DNA of 22,465 nt. It comes from UBA5972 sp964600965. GTDB taxonomy: Bacteria; Pseudomonadota; Alphaproteobacteria; Rhodobacterales; Rhodobacteraceae. The notes below the pieces were generated by a model that had not been told where the DNA came from, ran no database searches, and saw only the letters and a list, made by a program, of their open reading frames with translations. This document shows positions 1-7,814 of the stretch, in pieces. Where the stretch lies: contig CAZRLO010000044.1 of the NCBI GenBank assembly GCA_964600965.1, forward strand, positions 1 to 22,465, in the 5' to 3' direction. A program made the translations under genes and the position numbers. Position 1 is the first letter of the stretch, and each line of letters opens with the position of its first letter.

Positions 1-401
1 AGTCCGACAAGGGCGGGCTGGTGTTTGGCGGCGATATCGACGGCTACAACACCTATGCCCAGCGCGGCAACCTGCCGGTGGTCGAGGATGTCTGCGAAGG
101 CGGCATGGCGATCATGCCCATGATCGGGCGGGTGCGCCTGTTGCGGTCATGGGGCGGCCTCATGGACATGTCGATGGACGGCTCGCCCTTCATCGACAAG
201 ACCCATATCGACGGCCTCTATTTCAACGGCGGCTGGTGCTATGGCGGGTTCAAGGCGACGCCCGCGTCCGGCTGGTGTTTTGCACATCTTCTGGCACGCG
301 ACGAGCCACACCCGACCGCGACCGAAATGCGTCTGGACAGGTTCCGGCGCGGCCGCATGATTGATGAAAAGGGCCAGGGCGCCCAACCCAACCTGCATTG
401 A
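1..401 (+). CDS. soxB: Sarcosine oxidase beta subunit, C-terminal part (5' end outside window)
   Basis: This is the last ~132 codons of the beta subunit of a heterotetrameric sarcosine (N-methyl amino acid) oxidase; the frame enters at base 3 and stops at a TGA at 399-401. In the family this FAD-dependent oxidoreductase subunit holds the amine-oxidising flavin and the covalently bound FMN, works in the cytoplasm, and passes the one-carbon unit to the alpha subunit. The visible part carries the family C-terminal signatures: YNTYAQRG, LRSWGGLMDM, SPFIDKT, the GGWCYGGFKATP flavin-contacting segment and RFRRGRMIDE. It is followed after 99 bases by soxD, then soxA and soxG, the usual order. The N-terminal Rossmann part is outside the window, so FAD binding and the FMN-linking residue cannot be checked. 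Assignment is firm; the exact substrate is not known. Confidence 0.93.
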   Translation, partial: SDKGGLVFGGDIDGYNTYAQRGNLPVVEDVCEGGMAIMPMIGRVRLLRSWGGLMDMSMDGSPFIDKTHIDGLYFNGGWCYGGFKATPASGWCFAHLLARDEPHPTATEMRLDRFRRGRMIDEKGQGAQPNLH

Positions 402-435
402 GGGGCCAGCGATGCGAATTTCTACCCGCTCTGCC

Positions 436-459
436 GCAATTTTCTTCGAAGAAAATTGC
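436..459. repeat. Perfect 24-base palindrome between soxB and soxD
   Basis: The 24 bases form two exact 12-base arms that read the same on both strands, centred on TTCGAA between 447 and 448. In RNA this makes a stable hairpin with AU-rich flanks and a UUCG-like centre. It stands immediately before a second palindrome. No U tract follows on the plus strand, so it is more likely an RNA-stability or attenuation element, or a dispersed intergenic repeat, than a simple terminator inside the operon. Confidence 0.85.
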
Positions 460-481
460 CAAGGATTTTCGAAAATCCTTG
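460..481. repeat. Second perfect palindrome, 22 bases, just before the soxD RBS
   Basis: Two exact 11-base arms, CAAGGATTTTC and GAAAATCCTTG, meet at a TTTTCGAAAA core. It abuts the first palindrome with no gap and ends 4 bases before the GGAGG (486-490) of soxD. It could fold just upstream of the ribosome site and so tune soxD expression relative to soxB. Function is inferred; the symmetry is directly visible. Confidence 0.85.
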
Positions 482-500
482 CTTCCGGAGGTATCCGACG

Positions 501-788
501 ATGATCATCAATCACCCATTGCTCGGCCCACGCGATGCGGCCGAGTTTGTTTATAAAGGCGACGCCAGCCTGATCGACCGCCCCGACTGGCAGGCCGACG
601 ACTCGGCGGAACAATTCCACGAATACATGTACCTGCGCGACAATCCGGCGGGCGAGCATCAGGAATTGTGGTATCACGAACAAGGCGACCGATCGTGGCT
701 GGTGGTCACGCGCAACACGCTGACGCACGAGATTTCCAAGGTAGAGCTGGCCCGCGACGTGGCCCGCACACGGGGGCGCAGCACATGA
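501..788 (+). CDS. soxD: Sarcosine oxidase delta subunit, zinc cysteines absent
   Basis: A 95-residue small subunit of the heterotetrameric sarcosine oxidase. The ATG at 501 is chosen because CCGGAGG stands 8-10 bases upstream; longer in-frame starts run into the palindromes. Family features are the start HPLLGPRDAAEF, the FHEYMYLRDNPAG stretch, and ELWYHEQGDRSWLVVTR followed by THEI. In characterised delta subunits a zinc ion is held by a CPxCG pair near residues 6-9 plus His59 and Cys63. Here the pair is HPLLG (His5, Leu8), His59 is kept and position 63 is Asp, so the classical site is gone; His5, His59 and Asp63 might still bind a metal. The stop overlaps the soxA start (ATGA), implying translational coupling. 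Probable role: structural subunit of the complex. The numbering of the zinc ligands is from memory. Confidence 0.88.
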   Translation: MIINHPLLGPRDAAEFVYKGDASLIDRPDWQADDSAEQFHEYMYLRDNPAGEHQELWYHEQGDRSWLVVTRNTLTHEISKVELARDVARTRGRST

Positions 789-3730
789 GCCAGAGCAATC
801 GCATCAACGGCGGCCTGGTCGACCGCAGTCAGATTCTGGATTTCAAATTCAACGGCAGATCGATGCAGGGGCATCCGGGCGATACACTGGCCAGTGCACT
901 GCTCGCGAACGGTCAGCGGTTGGTCGGGCGCTCGTTCAAATACCACCGCCCGCGCGGCATTTTTACCGCCGGTTCCGAGGAACCCAACGCGCTGATGCAT
1001 CTGCGCGAGGGTGCCGCGACCGAACCCAACACGCGGGCGACGGTGGCCGAATTGTTCGACGGCCTGACCGCCACCAGCCAGAACCACCGTGGTTCGCTGG
1101 AAAACGACCTGATGGCGGTGACGGATCTGCTGTCGCCGTTCCTCAGCGCCGGGTTCTACTACAAGACCTTCATGTGGCCGAAGGCGTTCTGGGAAAAACT
1201 TTACGAGCCGATGATCCGCATGTCGGCAGGTCTGGGCAAGCTGTCGATGCAGCCGGATCCTGACAACTACGACAAGGGCTTCCTGCACTGCGATGTCCTG
1301 ATCATCGGTGCCGGTCCGGCCGGCCTGTCGGCGGCACTGGCCGCCGGGCGCAGCGGCGCGCGGGTCATTCTGGCGGACGAGGATTTTGCGCTTGGCGGAC
1401 GGCTCAACGCCGAAACGCTGGAAGTCGGCGGCATGGCCGGGTCCGAATGGGCAACGCAGGCGCTGGCGGAACTGGCGGCAATGGATAACGTGCGGATCAT
1501 GTCACGCACGACGGTCTATGGCGCCTATGATCACGGCATTTACGGCGCGCTGGAACGGGTAACCGACCATCTGGCCGATGGCGGCGGCAAGCCCCGGCAA
1601 ATTCTGTGGCGGCTCTATACCAAGCGCGCCATCCTGTGCGCCGGCGCGACCGAGCGGTCGGTGGCATTCGGCAACAACGACCGCCCGGGCATCATGCTGG
1701 CGGGTGCCGTGCGCACCTATGTCAATCGCTATGGCGTAGCACCCGGCAAGAAGGTTGCGGTCTTCACCAACAACGACGATGGCTGGCGTACCGCGCACGA
1801 TCTTCGGGCGAAGGGCGTTGAAATTTCGGCGGTAATCGACAGCCGCAAGATCGAACATGCGTCGATCTCCGGGGCGATGGTCGCGACAGGTTCCGCCGTG
1901 ATGGATACGGCAGGACGGCGGGGTCTGACCTCGGTCACCCTGACCAACGGCCAGAAGATCGAGGCGGATTGTCTGGCGGTTTCCGGTGGTTGGAATCCCA
2001 ATGTTCATCTGACCTGCCACCAGCGCGGCCGACCCGATTGGCGCCAGGATATCGGTGCCTTTGTTCCGGGCCGCGACCTGCCGGTGGGCATGTCGGTTGC
2101 CGGGGCTGCCAATGGCACGCTGACGCTGGGTGCGGCACTGGGCGAGGGGCGCAGCGTTGCAAACGACGCGGTCAAAGACCTCGGTTTCAAAGCGTCCCGC
2201 AAGGCCGCCCCCAAAGCCGAGGACGAAGATTTCTCGATCACGCCGTTCTGGCAGGTAAAACAAAGCCGGAATCGCGGCTGGATCGACCTGCAGAATGACG
2301 TCACCTCGAAAGACATCAAGCAAAGCCAGCGCGAAGGCTATCGCTCGGTCGAACTGCTCAAACGTTATACCACGCTTGGCATGGCGACCGATCAGGGCAA
2401 GACCGCGAACGTGCTGGGTCTTGCGGTGCTGGCCGATGCGGCGGGCAAATCGATCCCCGAAACCGGCACCACGATCTTTCGCCCACCCTATACGCCCCTT
2501 CCGATCGGGGCGCTTGCGGGTCGCGCGCGCGGCAAGGATTTTCGCCCGTTTCGCCTGACCCCCAGCCACAAATGGGCCGCCGAACAGGGCGCGACATTCG
2601 TCGAGGTTGGGATGTGGCTGCGGGCGCAATGGTTTGCGCGTCCGGGCGAAAAGGGCTGGCGCGACAGCGTGGACCGCGAGGTTGAAATGACGCGCGGCTC
2701 TGTCGGGATCTGCGACGTGACCACACTGGGCAAGATCGACATTCAGGGCCGCGATGCCGCGACTTTCCTGAACAAGATTTATTCCAACGGTTTCGCCAAA
2801 CTGGCGGTCGGCAAGGTGCGGTACGGCCTGATGCTGCGCGAGGACGGCATCGCCTACGACGACGGCACCACCGCGCGGATGAGCGAAAATCATTTCGTGA
2901 TGACCACCACCACAGCCAACGCGGTCACGGTGTTTCGCAACATGGAATTCGCCCGGCAATGCCTGTGGCCCGATCTTGACGTTCACCTGATCTCGACCAC
3001 GGACGGGTGGGCGCAGTTTGCCGTGGCCGGCCCGAATTCGCGGGCATTGCTCAGGAAAATCATCGACAAGGATCACGATATTTCGAACGAGGCCTTCCCC
3101 TTCATGGCCTGCGGAGAAGTCAACGTTTGCGGCGGCACGCCCGCGCGGCTGTTCCGCATTTCGTTTTCGGGTGAACTAGCCTTTGAAATCGCGGTTCCGG
3201 CGCGCTACGGCGACGACATGATCCGCGCCCTGATCGATGCGGGCGAGGAGTTCGATGCGGTTCCCTACGGGACCGAGGCGCTGGGCGTCATGCGGATCGA
3301 AAAGGGTCACGCGGCCGGCAACGAGCTGAACGGGCAGACATCCGCCCGCGATCTGGGCCTTGGCAAGATGGTTTCGAAAGCCAAGGACAGCATGGGCAGC
3401 ACCCTGAGCGAGCGCGAGGGCATGAATCAGCAAGACGGTCTGCGCCTGATGGGTTTCCGCCCCGTGGATCGCGCCAATCTGCTGCTGGCCGGATCGCATT
3501 TCATCACCAAGGGCGATACGGCCAACATGGCCAACGATCAGGGCTGGATGACCTCGGTCGCGTATTCGCCGTCGCTCGGCCATTCGGTCGGCCTTGGTTT
3601 CATCAAACGTGGCGAACAACGGCTGGGCGAGATCGTTCGTGCGGTCGACAAGGTTCGCAACAGGGAATTCGATGTCGAGATCGTATCGCCCCATTTCCTT
3701 GATCCGGAAGGAGAACGTCTGCGTGCCTGA
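785..3730 (+). CDS. soxA: Sarcosine oxidase alpha subunit
   Basis: The 981-residue alpha subunit, a normal length for the family. Domains in order are a ferredoxin-like fold at the N-terminus (about 15-100, with GRSFKYHRPRGIFTAGSEEP but no iron-sulfur cysteines), a Rossmann flavoprotein/NAD-binding module (GAGPAG at about 175-180; VAVFTNNDD near 325), and a C-terminal GcvT-like tetrahydrofolate-binding region from about residue 595 (TLGKIDIQGRDAATFLNKIY and KVRYGLMLREDGIAYDDG). In this family the domain takes formaldehyde or the methylene group released at the beta subunit and makes 5,10-methylene-tetrahydrofolate; the NAD bound here is non-catalytic. The ATG at 785 overlaps the soxD stop by 4 bases, and the last 8 bases overlap soxG. 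The substrate could be sarcosine or another N-methylated amino acid, given the altered SoxD. Confidence 0.95.
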   Translation: MSQSNRINGGLVDRSQILDFKFNGRSMQGHPGDTLASALLANGQRLVGRSFKYHRPRGIFTAGSEEPNALMHLREGAATEPNTRATVAELFDGLTATSQNHRGSLENDLMAVTDLLSPFLSAGFYYKTFMWPKAFWEKLYEPMIRMSAGLGKLSMQPDPDNYDKGFLHCDVLIIGAGPAGLSAALAAGRSGARVILADEDFALGGRLNAETLEVGGMAGSEWATQALAELAAMDNVRIMSRTTVYGAYDHGIYGALERVTDHLADGGGKPRQILWRLYTKRAILCAGATERSVAFGNNDRPGIMLAGAVRTYVNRYGVAPGKKVAVFTNNDDGWRTAHDLRAKGVEISAVIDSRKIEHASISGAMVATGSAVMDTAGRRGLTSVTLTNGQKIEADCLAVSGGWNPNVHLTCHQRGRPDWRQDIGAFVPGRDLPVGMSVAGAANGTLTLGAALGEGRSVANDAVKDLGFKASRKAAPKAEDEDFSITPFWQVKQSRNRGWIDLQNDVTSKDIKQSQREGYRSVELLKRYTTLGMATDQGKTANVLGLAVLADAAGKSIPETGTTIFRPPYTPLPIGALAGRARGKDFRPFRLTPSHKWAAEQGATFVEVGMWLRAQWFARPGEKGWRDSVDREVEMTRGSVGICDVTTLGKIDIQGRDAATFLNKIYSNGFAKLAVGKVRYGLMLREDGIAYDDGTTARMSENHFVMTTTTANAVTVFRNMEFARQCLWPDLDVHLISTTDGWAQFAVAGPNSRALLRKIIDKDHDISNEAFPFMACGEVNVCGGTPARLFRISFSGELAFEIAVPARYGDDMIRALIDAGEEFDAVPYGTEALGVMRIEKGHAAGNELNGQTSARDLGLGKMVSKAKDSMGSTLSEREGMNQQDGLRLMGFRPVDRANLLLAGSHFITKGDTANMANDQGWMTSVAYSPSLGHSVGLGFIKRGEQRLGEIVRAVDKVRNREFDVEIVSPHFLDPEGERLRA

Positions 3731-4292
3731 CATGATTTTGAAAGCCCGCCCCGCGCTAGACGGATATTCCGAAAGCTTCGACGGCGTGGAACTGCACGAG
3801 GCGGTGGGACTGGCCATCGTCTCGATGGCCTTGCCGCTGGGGAACGAGGATGCCGCAAAGAAGGCGATCAAGGCCGCCTATGCGGCCGATCTTCCAGCCG
3901 TCGGCAAGTCGGTTCTTTCCAAAGACAAAATGGTTCGGCTGGCAATGCTGGGTCAGGATCAGGCTTTTGCGATTTTCAAACACGACGGCCCCGACGCGCG
4001 TTCGCTGGTTGCGGGCAAGATCAGGGATGCGGCCTATACCACCGATCAGACGGATGTGTGGGTCGGGTTGGTGATCTCGGGGCCGCGCGCCCGCGCGGCA
4101 CTCGAACGCATTTGCCCGCTGGACCTCGACCCCGGGATATTTGCCACAAACGATGTCGCCCGAACCAATATGGAGCATCTGGGCACGTTAATCGTCCGCG
4201 TGTGCGAAGATACGTTCCTCATGATGTCGGCAAGTTCGTCCGCCGGGTCGTTCCTGCACGCGGTAGAGACGTCGATCAGGAATGTGAGCTGA
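3723..4292 (+). CDS. soxG: Sarcosine oxidase gamma subunit
   Basis: A 189-residue gamma subunit, typical in length, ending the B-D-A-G operon. It is a small GcvT-like, non-catalytic structural subunit of the cytoplasmic complex. The GTG at 3723 is preferred: AAGGAG (3708-3713) lies 9 bases upstream, whereas the ATG at 3732 is 18 bases away. That gives an 8-base overlap with soxA, so translation is probably coupled. Family-like segments include AIVSMALP, a variable middle, TDVWVGLVISGPRARAALER, LDLDPGIF and ARTNMEHLGTLIVRV near the C-terminus. Sequence conservation in gamma subunits is low, so the call leans on position as well as on these segments. Confidence 0.88.
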   Translation: MPDMILKARPALDGYSESFDGVELHEAVGLAIVSMALPLGNEDAAKKAIKAAYAADLPAVGKSVLSKDKMVRLAMLGQDQAFAIFKHDGPDARSLVAGKIRDAAYTTDQTDVWVGLVISGPRARAALERICPLDLDPGIFATNDVARTNMEHLGTLIVRVCEDTFLMMSASSSAGSFLHAVETSIRNVS

Positions 4293-4304
4293 TCGCGGGC
4301 GGCA

Positions 4305-4345
4305 GACCCCCCTTGCAGGGCTGATCGTCAGAAACGAAGGGGGTC
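4305..4345. terminator. Weak stem-loop between convergent soxG and the PCuAC gene
   Basis: GACCCCCCTT (4305-4314) can pair with AAGGGGGTC (4337-4345) with one bulged C and a 22-base loop. It lies 12 bases after the soxG stop and 14 bases before the end of the convergent PCuAC gene. There is no U tract on either strand, so a role as terminator or mRNA 3' stabiliser is only plausible. Confidence 0.3.
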
Positions 4346-4359
4346 GCGCGACGTGACCG

Positions 4360-4818
4360 TCAGTGCCCTTCGTGGCTTTCGCCGTATGCGCCGACCAGAA
4401 ATCCCACCGGTACGGGACCCTCGTTTTCAAAAATCAGGGTCACCGGCAATTCCTCGCCCGGCTCAAACGGTCCTTTCGGGTCGAAAAACATGACATGCAG
4501 GCCGCCCGGCTCCAAAACTACCGTGTCGTCCGCCGGAATTTCCAGCACGCCGACAGGCACCATCCGGGCAATGCCGTCCTGCATTTCCGATTTGTGCACC
4601 TCGGCGGCATCGGCAAACGATGGCTCGATCGCGAGCAGATATTCCGCGCTGTCACCATTGTTGGAGATCGCCATATATCCCGCCGCCGCCTTGGCGCCGG
4701 GCCGGGGGGCGGGGATCGTCGGGTGAATGATCTGCAGCGGCCCGTGGGTGATTTCGTGTGCCATCGCGGGCAATGCCAGCAATATTGCCAGAATTGGTTG
4801 CAGGAAAAATGATCTCAT
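4360..4818 (-). CDS. Periplasmic copper chaperone, PCuAC family
   Basis: A 152-residue secreted copper-binding protein. The start at 4818 gives a clean signal peptide (MRSFFLQPILAILLALPAMA, then HEITHG); a longer ORF to 4860 would put 14 polar residues in front of it. The mature domain holds the PCuAC copper motif H-x10-M-x21-H-x-M exactly: EVHKSEMQDGIARM followed later by GLHVM. PF04314-type proteins carry Cu(I) in the periplasm to the CuA centre of cytochrome c oxidase, often with Sco. No Sco or oxidase gene is visible here, so it appears as a single gene between the P450 (same strand, 183 bases upstream) and soxG (convergent). It has no obvious link to amine metabolism. Confidence 0.92.
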   Translation of the reverse strand: MRSFFLQPILAILLALPAMAHEITHGPLQIIHPTIPAPRPGAKAAAGYMAISNNGDSAEYLLAIEPSFADAAEVHKSEMQDGIARMVPVGVLEIPADDTVVLEPGGLHVMFFDPKGPFEPGEELPVTLIFENEGPVPVGFLVGAYGESHEGH

Positions 4819-5001
4819 GGCTGACCCGCCGGTTGGTTCGTGTTCGCAAATGCGCCGCATGTTGGCATCAGACGATTCTGTTGCATGACCGCACGCGCGG
4901 CGAACCTAACGTTTCCGGGCGGCCACGCAATTGCAATTTTCCGTGTTCCCGCCTTTATCGTTCTGAATGCTTCCGGCCGTCGGCATCGCACCGCGTTGCC
5001 C

Positions 5002-6210
5002 TCAGACCGTCGGACCGATTGTTGCATGGGTCCTGACCGGCAACCGGACCGGGCTGGTATTGCCGCTGTCTGGCAGCCATTCGGGTTCGCCGGCATATTC
5101 AAACCCCGAAAATCGCGCGACCAGCGCGCGCAGCGCCGCCGCCATGTCGGTGCGGGCCACCAATTGACCAAGGCAATGATGCGCGCCCCCGCCAAAGCCG
5201 AAATGAACCTTGCGGCGTGTCGATACGTCAAACGACGGATCTTCGCAGACCAGCGGGTCCATCGCCGAGGCGTGGACCAGCATGTGCAACGTCTCGCCCT
5301 TGCGGATATTCACCCCGCCGAAGGTGAAATCTTCGACCGCCTCTCGCGAGCTCCAGGTCGTCGTCGGATGGGTGCGGATGATTTCCTCGATTGCGTTGGG
5401 GATCAGATCGGCCCGTCGAAGCAGGATGCGCCACTGATCGGGGTGGCGGATGAACAGATCAATGGCGAAACCAAGTTGCGCACGCGTCGTATCCACCCCG
5501 CCGAAGATCGAAATGACGATCATGTCGCGCAGGATCTGCGGATCGTCAAAGCCAAGTTCGTCGTATCGCGCGACAAGTCGGGCGACATAGCTGACGTTGT
5601 CCCTGCCCGACCGGACCCGGTCCATCAGGTCATCTGCCATCGTCATCAACCGGTCGCACGCCGCATTGAATATCGGCTGCTTTTGCAGGCATTCCACACC
5701 CATCGCATATCCCAGCGCATAGGCGTCCTCGGCCACTTCGCGCCATTTGGTCTGCGGCAGACCCAGCAGTGCGCATATCGCCCGACCGGCGAAAGGCGTG
5801 TTGAAATCGGCCATGAATTCGCATTCATCCGGCGATGCGATACCCTGCGCCAGATCCGCGGCAATCGCGTCGAACGCCGGCACAAGCGATGCCACGAATT
5901 CCGGTGCCAGCGCCGGAACCGCCAGCGCGCGCAACCTTCGATGCTTCTCGCCCTCGTGGCTGATGATGCTGCGCTGCCAGAATTCGGCGAAACTGCCGGT
6001 CAACCCATTCATGTCCGGCCAGGCATGGCTGCCTTGGCGCAGACGTTTGTCGCGCAGCAATTGCCCGACTTCGCGGTGGCGCAAAACCGCCAGACCATAG
6101 GGCGTTCGCGCGCACCAATGCCCATCGCGCGCCTCGTATACCACAGCCGAACGGGTCGAAAATCCGGGCGAAGCCATGTTCAGAAATGGCAGATCCGGTT
6201 TAACAGTCAA
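5002..6210 (-). CDS. Cytochrome P450
   Basis: A soluble bacterial class I P450 of 402 residues from a TTG start at 6210, or 391 from the ATG at 6177. The TTG is preferred because PDLPFLNMASPGFS looks like a normal family N-terminus; it overlaps the upstream glnT-like gene by 11 bases, suggesting translational coupling. Visible motifs: C-helix KHRRLR (89-94), I-helix FGGVDTT (236-242) with the acid-alcohol pair, ExxR (EEIIR, Glu276-Arg279), and haem loop HFGFGGGAHHCLG with the thiolate Cys346. No membrane anchor is seen. Ferredoxin and ferredoxin reductase partners are absent from the window. Substrate unknown; the operon with a GlnT/GmaS-type ligase invites the idea of oxidative N-demethylation, but this is not shown by the sequence. 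Confidence 0.95.
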   Translation of the reverse strand: MTVKPDLPFLNMASPGFSTRSAVVYEARDGHWCARTPYGLAVLRHREVGQLLRDKRLRQGSHAWPDMNGLTGSFAEFWQRSIISHEGEKHRRLRALAVPALAPEFVASLVPAFDAIAADLAQGIASPDECEFMADFNTPFAGRAICALLGLPQTKWREVAEDAYALGYAMGVECLQKQPIFNAACDRLMTMADDLMDRVRSGRDNVSYVARLVARYDELGFDDPQILRDMIVISIFGGVDTTRAQLGFAIDLFIRHPDQWRILLRRADLIPNAIEEIIRTHPTTTWSSREAVEDFTFGGVNIRKGETLHMLVHASAMDPLVCEDPSFDVSTRRKVHFGFGGGAHHCLGQLVARTDMAAALRALVARFSGFEYAGEPEWLPDSGNTSPVRLPVRTHATIGPTV

Positions 6211-7504
6211 GCGTGTGGTCCCGTTCCCAACTGGTCAGATGATGGGTGTAGCGGGTCCACTCCTCGGTCTTGAGCTTTACAAAGGCGGTGGAAAACTCGG
6301 CCCCCAATGCGGCGGCCAGTGTTTTGTCCCGTTCAAACGCCCGGATCGCGTCCAGCAGGTTGAACGGCAGCTTTTTCGCGCCGCGTGCCTTGTGCGGCTC
6401 GGCATACATGTCGATATCCAGCCGTTTGCCGGGATCGGTCTCTTTTTCGATCCCGTCAAGCCCTGCCGCCAGGATCGCCGAAACCAGCAAATAGGGATTG
6501 GCCGCACCATCGGCCAGCCGAAATTCGATGCGGCCCTTGTCGGGAATACGCACCATGTGGGTGCGGTTGTTGCCGCCATAGGTGACCGAACTGGGCGACC
6601 AGGTCGCCCCGCTTTGGGTTCGGGGCGCGTTGATGCGTTTATAGGAATTGACCGTTGGATTGCTGATCGCGCAAATCCCCTGCCCGTGCGCCATCAGTCC
6701 GCCAAGGAAGTGATAGCACGCGGGCGAAAGCCCCATCGCGTCGGGACCGGCAAACAGATTCTGTGTTCGATCCAGGTTCCATAGCGAAATATGCGCGTGG
6801 CACCCGTTACCGGTGAGGTTCGCGAACGGTTTGGGCATAAACGTCGCCCGCAGCCCGTGGTTTTCGGCAATGGCCTTGACCATGAACTTGAAGAAGGCAT
6901 GGCGGTCGGCGGTGGTCAGGGCGTCGGAATAGTCCCAGTTGATCTCGAACTGTCCGTTCGCGTCCTCGTGATCGTTCTGATATGGTCCCCAGCCCAGACT
7001 CTCCATTGTCTGGCAAATATCGGAAATCACGTCATACCGCCGCATCAGCGCGGATTGGTCATAACAGGGCTTTTCCTGAATATCGCGGGCATCGGAAATG
7101 TCGGTACCGTCGGCATCGATCAGGTGAAATTCCGGTTCGACCCCGGTCATCAACACCATGTTGCTTTGCGCGGCGCGCGCCATCAGCGACTTCAACACGT
7201 TGCGCGGTGCCTGTGCGACCGGCGCGCCCTCCATCCACGGATCGCCCGCGACCCAGGCGACTTCGGGCTTCCACGGTAGCTGGATCACGCTGGCAGCATC
7301 GGGCATCACGAACATGTCGGGATGCGCGGGCGTCATGTCCAGCCACGCGGCAAAGCCTGCGAAACCGGCACCCGATTTCTGCATGTCACCGGCGGCGCTG
7401 GCGGGCACCAGTTTCGCCCGCTGCATGCCAAACAGATCGGTGAAATTGAACAGGAAAAATCGGATGCCATTGTCATTGGCATAGGCGGAAAGGTCGGTCG
7501 TCAT
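6200..7504 (-). CDS. glnT: Type III glutamine synthetase-like ligase (GlnT / gamma-glutamylmethylamide synthetase family)
   Basis: 434 residues, the length of the GlnT/GmaS group (TIGR03105 type), distinct from GlnA. The ATG at 7504 has GGAGG 6-7 bases upstream. Active-site blocks of the fold are present: EPEFHL (first glutamate pair), NGQFEIN (metal glutamates), GNGCHAHISL (catalytic loop His), NPTVNSYKR (ATP/glutamate), GRIEFRLADGAANPYL (arginine and Glu for phosphoryl transfer). The N-terminal stretches TDLFGMQRAKLVPA and GFAGFAAWLDMTPAHPD are typical of this group. Known members join glutamate to ammonia or to methylamine using ATP; sequence alone does not decide which. It lies downstream of amt and overlaps the P450, with a terminator in between that separates it from amt. 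Context (Sox operon, Amt) favours methylated-amine nitrogen metabolism. No mgs (N-methylglutamate synthase) genes are in the window. Confidence 0.88.
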   Translation of the reverse strand: MTTDLSAYANDNGIRFFLFNFTDLFGMQRAKLVPASAAGDMQKSGAGFAGFAAWLDMTPAHPDMFVMPDAASVIQLPWKPEVAWVAGDPWMEGAPVAQAPRNVLKSLMARAAQSNMVLMTGVEPEFHLIDADGTDISDARDIQEKPCYDQSALMRRYDVISDICQTMESLGWGPYQNDHEDANGQFEINWDYSDALTTADRHAFFKFMVKAIAENHGLRATFMPKPFANLTGNGCHAHISLWNLDRTQNLFAGPDAMGLSPACYHFLGGLMAHGQGICAISNPTVNSYKRINAPRTQSGATWSPSSVTYGGNNRTHMVRIPDKGRIEFRLADGAANPYLLVSAILAAGLDGIEKETDPGKRLDIDMYAEPHKARGAKKLPFNLLDAIRAFERDKTLAAALGAEFSTAFVKLKTEEWTRYTHHLTSWERDHTLDC

Positions 7505-7536
7505 TCTGTGCCTCCGGACGGATTTGCCGTTACCGG

Positions 7537-7564
7537 ACCATAATTGGCGGATCGGATGTTGCAA
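7537..7564 (-). promoter_or_regulatory. Candidate promoter of the glnT-like/P450 unit
   Basis: On the minus strand TTGCAA (7559-7564) and TATGGT (7537-7542) are 16 bases apart, each matching 4 of 6 bases of the sigma-70 consensus. They lie 32 bases before the glnT-like ATG and just after the terminator that ends the amt unit, where a new promoter is needed. The match is modest. Confidence 0.35.
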
Positions 7565-7568
7565 ACAA

Positions 7569-7596
7569 AAAGGGCCGCCATCGCGGGCGGCCCTTT
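7569..7596 (-). terminator. Strong intrinsic terminator after amt and the small membrane protein
   Basis: Perfect 11-base arms AAAGGGCCGCC (7569-7579) and GGCGGCCCTTT (7586-7596) enclose a 6-base loop. On the minus strand the stem is followed by TTTTTGTTT, the layout of a Rho-independent terminator for transcripts coming from amt; the plus strand has no U tract. It splits the minus-strand block into amt plus small protein and glnT plus P450. Confidence 0.9.
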
Positions 7597-7619
7597 CCAG
7601 TTCCGGTTTTCAGAGCGGC

Positions 7620-7790
7620 TTACTTGCTGTTCTCATACAGCGAATGCTCTTTGCGATTACCCGCCCACAATGCGTAGACGCACAATGCCGCAGAGATCAG
7701 CGTATAGATCGCGGGCATTGCCCCACCATCGCCCATATACATGGCCCCGGTGATGACGTCCCATGATGCTTCTGCTCCTGGAAATCCCAT
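7620..7790 (-). CDS. Small single-span membrane protein between amt and the glnT-like gene (56 aa)
   Basis: A 56-residue ORF, ATG at 7790 and TAA at 7620-7622, with AAGGAA 7-8 bases before the start. It begins MGFPGAEASWDVITGAMYMG and has one hydrophobic span at about residues 26-44 (PAIYTLISAALCVYALWAG), then a short positive and polar tail NRKEHSLYENSK. It starts 24 bases after the amt stop and is followed at once by a strong terminator, so it is the last gene of the amt transcript. I do not recognise a named family. Its size, single helix and position suggest an accessory subunit or regulator of the transporter. The good ribosome site and terminator position argue that it is a real gene. 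Confidence 0.82.
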   Translation of the reverse strand: MGFPGAEASWDVITGAMYMGDGGAMPAIYTLISAALCVYALWAGNRKEHSLYENSK

Positions 7791-7814
7791 TTTGTGTTCC
7801 TTTCGGTTTGAACG

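Noticed and set aside
456..500. Longer N-terminus for SoxD starting at 456
   Set aside because: It would be encoded by the palindromes, and the ribosome site fits the ATG at 501.
668..784. Longer N-terminus for SoxA starting at 668
   Set aside because: It would overlap most of soxD in another frame; the ATG at 785 overlaps the soxD stop in the usual coupled way and matches family length.
1502..3076. Long 524-codon open frame opposite soxA on the minus strand
   Set aside because: It is a shadow of the soxA reading frame in high-GC DNA; the translation shows no family motif and soxA is unambiguous.
4840..6273. 477-codon plus-strand frame opposite the P450
   Set aside because: The minus-strand P450 has all its motifs; the plus-strand translation is arginine-rich and featureless.
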